Part shown: positions 45,701 through 52,999 of the stretch, in pieces
Numbering within the stretch: position 1 is the first letter of the stretch
Layout of the letters: every line of letters begins with the position of its first letter
From: Terriglobales bacterium
GTDB lineage: Bacteria > Acidobacteriota > Terriglobia > Terriglobales > Acidobacteriaceae
Length of the DNA: 64,000 bases
Assembly (NCBI GenBank): GCA_025934735.1
Contig: JAICWP010000004.1
Span: 228,640 to 292,639, forward strand
Direction of reading: 5' to 3'
Program-made: the position numbers and the translations under genes
The notes under the pieces: model-generated
Told to the model about the DNA's origin: nothing
Databases searched by the model: none
What the model saw: only the letters and a program-made list of their open reading frames with translations

Positions 45701-45754
45701 CAGCCCCCTTCTACCATCACCCTCATCCTGGGCAACTCTGGTAGGGGAGGGCTG
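45701..45754 (+). repeat. Second leader hairpin upstream of rlpA
   Basis: CAGCCCCCTTCTACCA (45701-45716) pairs with TGGTAGGGGAGGGCTG (45739-45754) over 16 positions with one mismatch and two G-T wobbles, loop 22 bases. It ends 23 bases before the rlpA ATG. Confidence 0.65.
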
Positions 45755-45777
45755 AATTCGAGATGCGAGGTGACTGA

Positions 45778-46269
45778 ATGCGACGAAGCATGATTCCCAT
45801 CCTGGTGGCCCTGTTTTACGTCACCAGCCTGGGGGCGGCGCCAGGACCGAACAGCTCCGAGTCCAGAAACACCAAAAATCGTGCCGACGTGACCCGTCCG
45901 GTCCCTGTCAGCAAGCGACAGGTCCGCCGGCATAAGCCTTACCAGATTGGTACAGCCTCCTGGTATGGCAAGCAGTTCGAAGGCAAACCTACGGCTACCG
46001 GTGAACCCTACGACATGCACGAGTTCACCGCCGCCCACATGACTTTACCCCTGGGCACCTGGGTAAAGGTCACCAACCTGCGCAATGGCAACTGGGTAGT
46101 TGTGCGTATCAACGACCGCGGGCCGGTTGTGCCCGGGCGCATCATTGACCTCTCCTACGGGGCCGCCCGCATGCTCAACTTCAAGGCGCGGGGCCTCACT
46201 CGGGTGCGGCTGGACATCATCCACCCAGACACCCTGGCCTTCGCCGAACCGATGGCAGGCCTGCCGTAA
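45778..46269 (+). CDS. rlpA: RlpA-like septal-ring lytic transglycosylase-family protein
   Basis: A 163-residue exported protein. A signal peptide (about 1-20) and basic linker precede a double-psi beta-barrel domain (about 55-150): GTASWYGKQFEGKPTATGEPYD, AAHMTLPLGTWVKVTNL, VVRINDRGPVVPGRIIDLSYGAARML. There is no SPOR domain and no lipobox Cys, unlike E. coli RlpA. It would act on peptidoglycan glycan strands. The ATG has GAGGTGA upstream. pyrF starts 19 bases after its stop, so they are likely co-transcribed. Confidence 0.88.
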   Translation: MRRSMIPILVALFYVTSLGAAPGPNSSESRNTKNRADVTRPVPVSKRQVRRHKPYQIGTASWYGKQFEGKPTATGEPYDMHEFTAAHMTLPLGTWVKVTNLRNGNWVVVRINDRGPVVPGRIIDLSYGAARMLNFKARGLTRVRLDIIHPDTLAFAEPMAGLP

Positions 46270-46288
46270 ACACGTTAGACTCGCAAGC

Positions 46289-47005
46289 ATGACCGATGCG
46301 CGCGAGCGCCTGATTATCGCGCTGGACGTCTCCTCGGCTGCCGCCGCACAGAAGATTGTGGCCGCAGTCGGGGATTCAGCGTTCCTCTACAAGGTCGGAA
46401 AGCAGCTGTTTACCGCCGAAGGGCCGGTAGTTGTGCGCGACCTGGTGGCTTCCGGAAGGCGTGTTTTCCTCGACCTGAAGTTCCACGACATCCCTAATAC
46501 CGTAGCCGCTGCCGTGGCGGAGGCCGCCAAACTGAAGGTCAGCATGCTTACGGTGCACGCCAGCGGCGGCTCGCGCATGTTAAGGGCGGCGACGGAGGCA
46601 GCGGTCTCCTCTCCCGCACCACCCCTCGTACTGGGCGTGACCGTGCTCACCAGCTTACGCGACGGCGACGTTCAGGAAGTCGGCTTCAGCGGGCGCGTAA
46701 TGGATAACGTTCTGCGCCTGGCACAGCTAGCCCGTGCCAATGGCTGTGGTGGGATCGTGACCTCCGCCAAGGAGGCGGCGGAAGTCCGGCGCGAACTGGG
46801 CGCCGGCTTCGCCATTGTCACGCCCGGCGTTCGGCCCGCCGGCAGCGAAGTGGGTGATCAGGCACGCGTGGCCACCCCCGCAGAAGCGATCACGGCCGGC
46901 GCAACGCATGTCGTCATAGGCCGCCCCATCACTGCCGCCGCCAATCCCGCCGCAGCGGCCCGCGCCATCGTGGACGAAATGGCCAGCGTAATCGTGGCAG
47001 CGTAA
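46289..47005 (+). CDS. pyrF: Orotidine 5'-phosphate decarboxylase
   Basis: A 238-residue TIM-barrel enzyme forming UMP. The catalytic D-x-K-x-x-D is D62-L-K64-F-H-D67 in LDLKFHDIPNTV. Other marks are LIIALDV at the first strand, TVHASGG, VTPGVRP and the phosphate-binding VVIGRPIT. The start at ATG 46289 is the family N-terminus; the frame open to 46100 is antisense-like read-through of rlpA. Type is the short bacterial OMPDC. Confidence 0.95.
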   Translation: MTDARERLIIALDVSSAAAAQKIVAAVGDSAFLYKVGKQLFTAEGPVVVRDLVASGRRVFLDLKFHDIPNTVAAAVAEAAKLKVSMLTVHASGGSRMLRAATEAAVSSPAPPLVLGVTVLTSLRDGDVQEVGFSGRVMDNVLRLAQLARANGCGGIVTSAKEAAEVRRELGAGFAIVTPGVRPAGSEVGDQARVATPAEAITAGATHVVIGRPITAAANPAAAARAIVDEMASVIVAA

Positions 47006-47056
47006 GAGTAGCGCCAGCGTCCTGCTGGTTATCGTGAGACCTCGCAGAGTCACTAC

Positions 47057-47096
47057 GCCCCCGACCGACTCCCGACTACTGACTACGGACTCCTGC
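47057..47096. repeat. GACTCC/GACTAC-type pseudo-repeat, copy a
   Basis: Runs of near-identical six-to-eight-base words (CGACTCCCGACTACTGACTACGG...) overlap the 3' end of the MFS gene; that protein's last residues GVRSQ and its stop are written in this repeat. Related stretches occur at 48411-48500 and 52973-52999. Confidence 0.55.
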
Positions 47097-48383
47097 TTTT
47101 ACGTACTCGGCACTCTTCCACAGACCCTGGGCCCACAGCCAGCCGGCGGCAGGCAGCATGACCGTCAATCCCACGCCCACGGCCAGTTCGCGCGCAGAAA
47201 TTCCAGCGTCGAGGATCCTTCCCGCGGAAAACGTGCTGATAGCCATCATCAGCGTGACCACGCTAAGGTCGGCGGAAAACACGCGTCCGCGGAAGCGGTC
47301 CTCGGTGTTCATCTGCAGCAGCGTGGTGGACGATACCCAGATGTTAGATCCGCCCATATGCGCGAACATCACGGCAGCGCAGGCCAGCGCCAGCCCTGGC
47401 GCGGTGCCCAACAGCATGTAGCCAATGCCGCCAATAGCCAGCCCTGTAAGGATCAGGCGCCGCAGACGTCCCTGGTTCTGGCCCGCCCAGCCGGCTGCCA
47501 GCAGCGGTCCTACCAGTGAGCCCATGCCGCGCGAGGCCATCAGCAAGCTCATGCTCAGCATGCCGCCGCGCGCGCTCGAGAGCCCGTGGCCGCGCAGCGG
47601 GAACACGCGTTCGCCCATTACCGGGAAAATCACCCAACTGGCCCCCATGATCCCGATTCCCGTTTTCGCCATCATGGTGGCCAGCAGGCGCTTATCGCTG
47701 CGCACATAGCGGATGCCCTCGGCCACCGGTTTGAAGTCCACCAGTTCGCGCAGGCGCAGCCGGCCATGCAGCTCGGTATGCGACTCGCGAAAATCCATGC
47801 GGCTGATGAGCAGCGCCGAAACAACGAACGTTGCAGCGTTGATCGCGAACACTGCCGAGCGCCCCAGAAAGGCCGCCGCCAGCCCGCCCAGCAGCGCGCC
47901 AATGGCGAAGTTTGCCGACCAGGTGGTGGACTGCAGCGTGTTGGCGACGATCAGGTCTTCTTGGGGCGTGATGTTGGGGAGCACCGCGGTGCGCGCCGGC
48001 TCGAAGAACCCCCACATAATCGTTTCCAGGAACAGCAGGGGGTACACCAGCCACACCATGGAGCGGGAGCGCACCAGCAGCATGGCGCCGACAATCAGCA
48101 CGCGCGCCACGTCGGCGGCGATCATCACCTTTTTCCGGCTGATCCGATCGTTGATGACCCCCGCCATGGGGCCGATAAAGGTTTGAGGAAGCAGCTGGCA
48201 GACGAGGGCGATGCCTACCGAGGAAGCTTTGCCGGTGAATTCCAGCAGCAGGCTGTAGATGGCGACGGCGTAGAACCAGTCGCCCATCTCACTGACGATC
48301 TGGGCACACCACAGGCGGCGGAAGTTGCGGTTGCCGCGGGCCAGCCGCCAGTAATCCGACAGTGTGCCGGAGAGCGATGCCAT
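47076..48383 (-). CDS. MFS transporter (MFS_3/EntS-like)
   Basis: A 435-residue protein with about twelve membrane segments. The N-terminus RLWCAQIVSEMGDWFYAVA and GPMAGVINDRISRKKVMIAADVARVLIVG match the MFS_3 group that includes the enterobactin exporter EntS and macrolide pumps. FEPARTAVLPNI and WVSSTTLLQMNTEDRFRGRVFS are further family marks. Probable efflux of a small molecule; no biosynthetic genes are adjacent. Its final residues fall in a dispersed repeat. Start ATG 48383. Confidence 0.88.
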   Translation of the reverse strand: MASLSGTLSDYWRLARGNRNFRRLWCAQIVSEMGDWFYAVAIYSLLLEFTGKASSVGIALVCQLLPQTFIGPMAGVINDRISRKKVMIAADVARVLIVGAMLLVRSRSMVWLVYPLLFLETIMWGFFEPARTAVLPNITPQEDLIVANTLQSTTWSANFAIGALLGGLAAAFLGRSAVFAINAATFVVSALLISRMDFRESHTELHGRLRLRELVDFKPVAEGIRYVRSDKRLLATMMAKTGIGIMGASWVIFPVMGERVFPLRGHGLSSARGGMLSMSLLMASRGMGSLVGPLLAAGWAGQNQGRLRRLILTGLAIGGIGYMLLGTAPGLALACAAVMFAHMGGSNIWVSSTTLLQMNTEDRFRGRVFSADLSVVTLMMAISTFSAGRILDAGISARELAVGVGLTVMLPAAGWLWAQGLWKSAEYVKAGVRSQ

Positions 48384-48410
48384 AGTGTGGGCAGAGCGTT
48401 CAAAGTCATC

Positions 48411-48500
48411 GTGAGTCGGTAGTCGTTAGCTCTCGGCTGTCGGCCTTCGGCTCTTGGCCAAAATAAGGCAATGACTAAGGCCAACAACCGACAGCCGGGT
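48411..48500. repeat. GACTCC/GACTAC-type pseudo-repeat, copy b, with nested inverted repeat
   Basis: Contains GTGAGTCGGTAGTCGTTAGC at its left. CGGCTGTCGG (48434-48443) pairs perfectly with CCGACAGCCG (48488-48497), and TTGGCC (48454-48459) with GGCCAA (48479-48484). It ends four bases before the stop of the small zinc-ribbon gene on the minus strand, so it would form the 3' end of that transcript. Confidence 0.6.
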
Positions 48501-48503
48501 TTC

Positions 48504-48680
48504 TTACAGCTTTTCGAAGAACTCGCAGGCCGAGCAGGAGATGAAAATGCCGCCGGGCACGCCGCGCTCACGGTCCTTCACCCGCTTCACGATGCGGGTC
48601 GGCTTGCCGCACTTCGGGCAGTCCGTGCTCTTGGTAGTGTCCATCTTCTTGCGGTCCGCGGTTTTTGCGATTTTCGCCAT
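48504..48680 (-). CDS. Small zinc-ribbon protein, 58 aa
   Basis: Starts with ATG at 48680 behind AGGAG with a four-base spacer. The basic N-terminus MAKIAKTADRKKMDTTK leads to a zinc ribbon with two Cys pairs, CPKCGKPTRIVKRV and CSACEFFEKL. All four ligands (C21, C24, C49, C52) are present. It resembles small acidobacterial ribosome- or RNA-associated zinc ribbons annotated as hypothetical. No partner is adjacent; the function is unknown, but ribosome site and complete ligand set make coding highly likely. Confidence 0.82.
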   Translation of the reverse strand: MAKIAKTADRKKMDTTKSTDCPKCGKPTRIVKRVKDRERGVPGGIFISCSACEFFEKL

Positions 48681-49001
48681 GTTGCTCCTGACCAGTACTG
48701 TCCCGCGGCGCGGGTTTAGCAGACTGTGTGGAATGAAATGGATGGATGCGTGCTAGCGTCCAGCATTGATTTTACCTGAAATAGAGCGACTCTGCTCCGT
48801 CGTGGGCACATTGACCGACCGCCCTGCATGGCCAGTCTAGCTCTCCTTCTTTGCAGAGTGGCAGTCCGCGGATTGACGCCACGGAAAACCCTCTGCTAAG
48901 TTCAAGGGTTCTTCCGCGACGCGCGTTTCCCCCTGTCACCTGCGCCTGGGCTGCCGGACCCGCGGGAACTTGCAGAAAAGAACCGTAAAACGAGGACTGC
49001 C
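48681..49001. other. Intergenic region, 321 bp, with candidate promoter
   Basis: Divergent spacer between the zinc-ribbon and acyl-CoA dehydrogenase genes. A plausible sigma-70 site for the dehydrogenase is TTGACG (48873-48878), 18 bases, TAAGTT (48897-48902). No gene seen. Confidence 0.4.
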
Positions 49002-50180
49002 ATGGCTATCAAATTCCGGGGAGTGGACTTCATCGAATTCGATTCCCTGCTCTCCGACGACGAGCGGCTGGTGCGCGACACCGCTCGCAAGTTCATAGAA
49101 GACAACCTCATCCCCATCATCGAGCAGTGCAACCGTGAAGGCCGCTTCCCCCGCGAACTGGTGAAGCCCATGGCCGAGCTTGGGTTCTACGGCGCCAGCC
49201 TGAAGGGTTATGGCTGCGCCGGCATGTCGAACGTGGAGTACGGGCTGGTGATGCAGGAAATGGAGCGCGGCGACAGCGGCGTACGTTCCTTCGTGAGCGT
49301 GCAATCGGCGCTGTGCATGTACCCCATTTACGCCTTCGGCAGCGAGGAGCAGAAACAGAAGTGGCTTCCGGCCATGCAGAAAGGCGAGAAGCTGGGCTGC
49401 TTTGGACTGACCGAGCCCGATTTCGGCTCCAATCCCGGCGGTATGCGCACTCGCGCCCAAAAAACCGGCAAGGAGTACGTGCTCAACGGCGAGAAGATGT
49501 GGATCACATCCGGTTCCATCGCCGACGTGGCCGTCATCTGGGCCAAGAACGAAGAGGAAGATGACAACATTCGCGGCTTCCTGGTGGAAACCGACCGGCC
49601 CGGCTTCCGCGCCGCCGACGTGCACGGCAAGTGGTCGCTGCGCGCTTCGGTGACTTCAAGCCTCTCGCTGCAGGACGTGCGCATCCCCGAATGCAACCTG
49701 CTGCCCAAGAGCGGCGGCCTAAAGTCGCCCTTAATGTGCCTGAACCAGGCGCGCTATGGAATTGCCTGGGGCGCGGTGGGCGCCGCCATGGCCTGCTACG
49801 ACTGCGCCCTGCAATACGCTCAATTCCGCAAGCAGTTCCACGATCAGCCTATTGCCTCGCATCAGTTGGTACAGGAAAAGCTGGTGTGGATGATCAACGA
49901 GATCACAAAAGGTCAGCTGCTGGTGCTGCAAGTTGGCCGCCTAAAAGACCAGGAGCGCGCGGGGCACCAGCACATCTCCATGGCCAAGCGCAACAATGTG
50001 TGGATGGCACTGGAGTGCGCCCGCATGGCCCGCGACATCCTTGGCGCTAACGGCATCGCCGACGAGTATCCCATCTTCCGCCACATGGCCAACCTGGAAT
50101 CGGTGAAGACCTACGAGGGTACGCACGACATCCACACCCTGATCATCGGCTCGAATATCACGGGGCTCGACGCGTTCTGA
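49002..50180 (+). CDS. gcdH: Acyl-CoA dehydrogenase, glutaryl-CoA dehydrogenase-like
   Basis: A 392-residue flavoenzyme. The stretch MERGDSGVRSFVSVQSALCMYPIYAFGSEEQKQKWLP and FGLTEPDFGSNPGGMRTRA closely follows glutaryl-CoA dehydrogenases, including the Arg (GVR) that in GCDH binds the distal carboxylate. The C-terminal YEGTHDIHTLIIG holds the catalytic Glu. It would oxidise and decarboxylate glutaryl-CoA to crotonyl-CoA in lysine/tryptophan or aromatic catabolism, passing electrons to ETF. ATG 49002 has GAGGA upstream. No other pathway gene is adjacent, so another short-chain substrate is possible. Confidence 0.88.
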   Translation: MAIKFRGVDFIEFDSLLSDDERLVRDTARKFIEDNLIPIIEQCNREGRFPRELVKPMAELGFYGASLKGYGCAGMSNVEYGLVMQEMERGDSGVRSFVSVQSALCMYPIYAFGSEEQKQKWLPAMQKGEKLGCFGLTEPDFGSNPGGMRTRAQKTGKEYVLNGEKMWITSGSIADVAVIWAKNEEEDDNIRGFLVETDRPGFRAADVHGKWSLRASVTSSLSLQDVRIPECNLLPKSGGLKSPLMCLNQARYGIAWGAVGAAMACYDCALQYAQFRKQFHDQPIASHQLVQEKLVWMINEITKGQLLVLQVGRLKDQERAGHQHISMAKRNNVWMALECARMARDILGANGIADEYPIFRHMANLESVKTYEGTHDIHTLIIGSNITGLDAF

Positions 50181-50206
50181 GATAGCTCTCACATGCTGCA
50201 CGCAAG

Positions 50207-50234
50207 ATGCTTCGGGCCTGAAGGCCCTCTGCAT
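50207..50234 (+). repeat. TGAA-loop hairpin after the acyl-CoA dehydrogenase gene
   Basis: GGGCC-TGAA-GGCCC (50214-50227) sits inside outer arms ATGC (50207-50210) and GCAT (50231-50234). It lies 27 bases past the gene stop and lacks a T-run, so it is either a weak terminator or a REP-like element. Confidence 0.5.
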
Positions 50235-50363
50235 GACGCCGCCATCCTAGTTGGTAGTTGGGAACGCTGTCAGTGATGCCAAACGGCACGACGCTAGCTC
50301 CTTGTCATTTTTGCCACCCCCCCAGGCATCCAGAGCGGCTGCCGGTGAATCTGTTCCCCCTGC

Positions 50364-50392
50364 TTGACCAAAGCGAATGTAAAGGGCATTAT
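50364..50392 (+). promoter_or_regulatory. Sigma-70-like promoter for glpX
   Basis: TTGACC (50364-50369), exactly 17 bases, then CATTAT (50387-50392), 93 bases ahead of the glpX ATG. This is the best-spaced promoter in the 305-bp gap 50181-50485. Confidence 0.5.
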
Positions 50393-50485
50393 GCGCGATT
50401 GTCTTGTGCCCGAGCCCGGGACAATCCCCGGCTCGGCGGTTAGTAAGCTCTTCAGAGCGTTGATCCCGAACGGGAGGACTCATAT

Positions 50486-51526
50486 ATGCCTACTGAGGTA
50501 AGAACCGAGGCAAAAGCGCTGGCCAAGAGTTTCGGGCAGAACATCGAAAGCGACCTGGCGCTCGAATTTGTGCGGGTGGTGGAAAATGCGGCCATCGCCT
50601 CTGCCCACACCATGGGCCAGGGAGAGCGTAAGCTGGCCGATGAAAAGGCCACCCAGGCGATGCGCAAGACCATGGACACGGTGCCCATGCGCGGCACCAT
50701 CGTGATTGGCGAAGGCGAGCGTGATGAGGCGCCCATGCTTTACATCGGGGAAAAGGTAGGAGCCGAGTTCCCCGATGGCCAGCAGGTGCCGGAAATAGAC
50801 ATCGCCGTGGATCCCCTGGAAGGCACCAACCTGTGCGCCACCGGTTCCCCCGGCGCCATTACGGTGCTGGCCGCTTCCGAGAAGGGCGGCCTGCTGAACG
50901 CGCCGGATTGCTACATGGAGAAGATCGTGGTCGGGCCTTCTTGCCACGGCGCCGTGGACCTGGATGCGCCGGTGCGCGACAACTTGAAGAATATTGCCCG
51001 CCGCCTGGGCCGCGATATTGACGATCTGGTGGTGGTAGTGCTGGACCGACCGCGGCATGAAAAGCTGATCGCCGAGATTCGCAAGGCGGGGGCCCGCATT
51101 AAGTTGATTGGCGACGGCGATCTCTCCGCCGGCATTGCCGCCGCCGTGATCGGCACCGGGGTTCATGTGGTGATGGGCTCAGGCGGCGCCCCGGAAGGCG
51201 TGCTCACGGCGGCTGCCATGCGTTGCCTGAACGGCTATATGCTGGGTCGCCTGCTGGTGGACAAGCCGGAACTGGAGGAACGCATCCACCGCATGGGCAT
51301 CAAGGACAAAAATCGGATTTATAAGGCGGAGGATCTGGCTCCGGGCAAACAGCTTATCTTTGCGGCTACCGGGGTGACCGACGGCGCGCTTATGCGCGGC
51401 GTGCGCTTCTTCGGCGAGGGCACCCGCACTTCCTCGGTCATCATGACAAAAGGCACGGGCAAGGTGCGCTTTATTGACAGCATTCACCTGGAGAATCGGC
51501 CGGATATAAGGATTCGCTTCTCGTGA
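50486..51526 (+). CDS. glpX: Fructose-1,6-bisphosphatase class II
   Basis: A 346-residue gluconeogenic phosphatase of the lithium-sensitive fold. Metal and phosphate sites are [19 protein letters not shown] and [12 protein letters not shown], followed by [12 protein letters not shown] and [20 protein letters not shown] 50486 follows GGGAGG. It hydrolyses FBP (and in some bacteria SBP). It is not linked to gap-pgk here. The message is followed by a terminator-like hairpin at 51554. Confidence 0.95.
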   Translation: MPTEVRTEAKALAKSFGQNIESDLALEFVRVVENAAIASAHTMGQGERKLADEKATQAMRKTMDTVPMRGTIVIGEGERDEAPMLYIGEKVGAEFPDGQQVPEIDIAVDPLEGTNLCATGSPGAITVLAASEKGGLLNAPDCYMEKIVVGPSCHGAVDLDAPVRDNLKNIARRLGRDIDDLVVVVLDRPRHEKLIAEIRKAGARIKLIGDGDLSAGIAAAVIGTGVHVVMGSGGAPEGVLTAAAMRCLNGYMLGRLLVDKPELEERIHRMGIKDKNRIYKAEDLAPGKQLIFAATGVTDGALMRGVRFFGEGTRTSSVIMTKGTGKVRFIDSIHLENRPDIRIRFS

Positions 51527-51553
51527 AACAGTTGGCGGTTATTGCAAACATTA

Positions 51554-51595
51554 AGCACTCAGCCAATGAGCGGTTCGGCTGAGGGGCTGAGTGCT
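51554..51595. terminator. Bidirectional terminator-like hairpin
   Basis: AGCACTCAGCC (51554-51564) pairs perfectly with GGCTGAGTGCT (51585-51595) around a 20-base loop, between the convergent stops of glpX (51526) and the asparaginase gene (51623). TTTTCT follows nine bases further on the plus strand. Confidence 0.6.
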
Positions 51596-51622
51596 GATTG
51601 CTGCTTTTCTGACCACCGCTCA

Positions 51623-52825
51623 CTAATACGCCGTCCCCTTGGGCATGGGTGGCCACTCGCGCGAATAGCCATCAAACAACGCCACCGTCGGCTCCAGACG
51701 CCGGCTCCCGTCGTGGATGGCGAACTGGTGCGGCTTACCTGGGTTGTAGCCCGTCCACAGTGAAACGCCGGCGTAGGCGCCGTCTTTACGCAAAATGTAA
51801 TAAGTCATGTCAATGTAGCGCAGCCGGGTCATGTCATTGCGGTAGTTATGGGCGATGCGCCGCAGCGTATCCATGCCGGCTTCTCGCGGGTTCATGCCAT
51901 GGCGCATGTTCTCGACGATAGTCTTGGCGCCGCACACCTTGATGTTCTCTTCCCCGCTGCCGGTAGCTCCGGCCGAGCCCACTTCCTGGTCGGTGTAGCA
52001 GCCCGCGCCAATGATCGGCGAATCGCCCACCCGCCCCGGTACTTTCCACGCCAGGCCGCTGGTGGTGGTGGTGCCCGCCATTTCTCCTTTAGCGTTGAGC
52101 ACCGAGCAGTGAATCGTGCCCGTGGGCGGATAGAAAATGTTGCGGATCGCCTCCTGGCGCAACTCGGGCGCAATCCCCAGTCGGCTGGCCAGTTGCTCTA
52201 ATTTCTGCAGGCGGCGCGGCCACAACTCCGACTGCGGAGCCGGCGCCTCCTCTTGGGGCGCATGCCAACGTGGATCATCCGGGCCCGGTCCCCACCAGTC
52301 GCGGTCGGAATTGGCCTCTTTCCATAGCAGCCACATTTTTCGAGAGGCGTCGGTGAGCAGGTTTTCCCGGGCGAAGCCGATCTCCAGCCCGAACTTAGTG
52401 GCATTGTCGCCCACCAGCATGACGTGACCGGTGTGCTCCATGACGGCGCGAGCCAGCAGAGACACGTTCTTGATGTCGTGCACGCCGCCCACGGCGCCGG
52501 CTCGTTGCGAGGGACCATGCATGCAGCAGGAGTCGAGTTCGACCACGCCCTCCTCGTTGGGCAGGCCACCCAGGCCGACGCTGTGGTCGTTGGCATCGTC
52601 TTCTGGGCCGCGCACCACGCTCAGCCCGGCTTCCAGGGGATCGCCGCCGCCGCTCAAAATGCCATAGCCGCGGTCAATGTAGTTGTAGCCATTGGCGGCG
52701 GAAATCAGCACCGGCTTGCGCGCCATCTTCACCTGGCCTGACGATTTGCTTTCCTGCGCTTCCAGCCCGAGGGCCAGGGAACTCAAAGCAGCGGTGGTAA
52801 TAAACTGCCGGCGGGATACGGACAT
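51623..52825 (-). CDS. N4-(beta-N-acetylglucosaminyl)-L-asparaginase family protein, Tat-exported
   Basis: A 400-residue Ntn hydrolase precursor. The N-terminus SVSRRQFITTAALSSLALG is a twin-arginine signal. The core GRVGDSPIIGAGCY and GTTTTSGLAWKVPG match glycosylasparaginases. Anchoring the alignment on GRVGDSP puts the autocatalytic nucleophile at T237 (PTGTIHC), with Gly instead of the usual Asp before it. GATGSGEENI is the other active-site block. It would self-cleave into two chains and release aspartate from glyco-asparagine in the periplasm. ATG 52825 follows GGAGGAG. Confidence 0.88.
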   Translation of the reverse strand: MSVSRRQFITTAALSSLALGLEAQESKSSGQVKMARKPVLISAANGYNYIDRGYGILSGGGDPLEAGLSVVRGPEDDANDHSVGLGGLPNEEGVVELDSCCMHGPSQRAGAVGGVHDIKNVSLLARAVMEHTGHVMLVGDNATKFGLEIGFARENLLTDASRKMWLLWKEANSDRDWWGPGPDDPRWHAPQEEAPAPQSELWPRRLQKLEQLASRLGIAPELRQEAIRNIFYPPTGTIHCSVLNAKGEMAGTTTTSGLAWKVPGRVGDSPIIGAGCYTDQEVGSAGATGSGEENIKVCGAKTIVENMRHGMNPREAGMDTLRRIAHNYRNDMTRLRYIDMTYYILRKDGAYAGVSLWTGYNPGKPHQFAIHDGSRRLEPTVALFDGYSREWPPMPKGTAY

Positions 52826-52972
52826 GTCTCCTCCTGGCGTAAATAGCCGGAAAGAATAACATGTCGTTGTACGAGCAGTCCGGTCGGGGTAGGCAGTTGG
52901 TATTTGGAATTGCTAGTTGGTAGTGAAAAGCAGGCCAACTCTCCGCCAACAACTGCCAGCTATCGGTTTGTG

Positions 52973-52999
52973 CTGACTCCTGACTAACGGCTCCTGGCC
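52973..52999. repeat. GACTCC/GACTAC-type pseudo-repeat, copy c
   Basis: The sequence CTGACTCCTGACTAACGG followed by CTCCTGGCC abuts the stop codon of the baeRF gene. It resembles copies a and b near the 3' ends of two other minus-strand genes. Further left, GGCAGTT (52892-52898) recurs inverted at 52951-52957. Confidence 0.5.

Larger units (their letters stand above)
45254..45777. other. Intergenic region, 524 bp
   Basis: Divergent spacer between thiD and rlpA, lower in GC than its surroundings. No gene is supported. The right half carries two strong inverted repeats listed separately; the left half shows nothing I can name. Confidence 0.6.

Noticed and set aside
51623..52825. Apparent loss of the asparaginase nucleophile (HCS instead of HDT)
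   Set aside because: Anchoring the alignment on GRVGDSP shows the nucleophile is T237 in GTIH, so only the preceding Asp is replaced by Gly.
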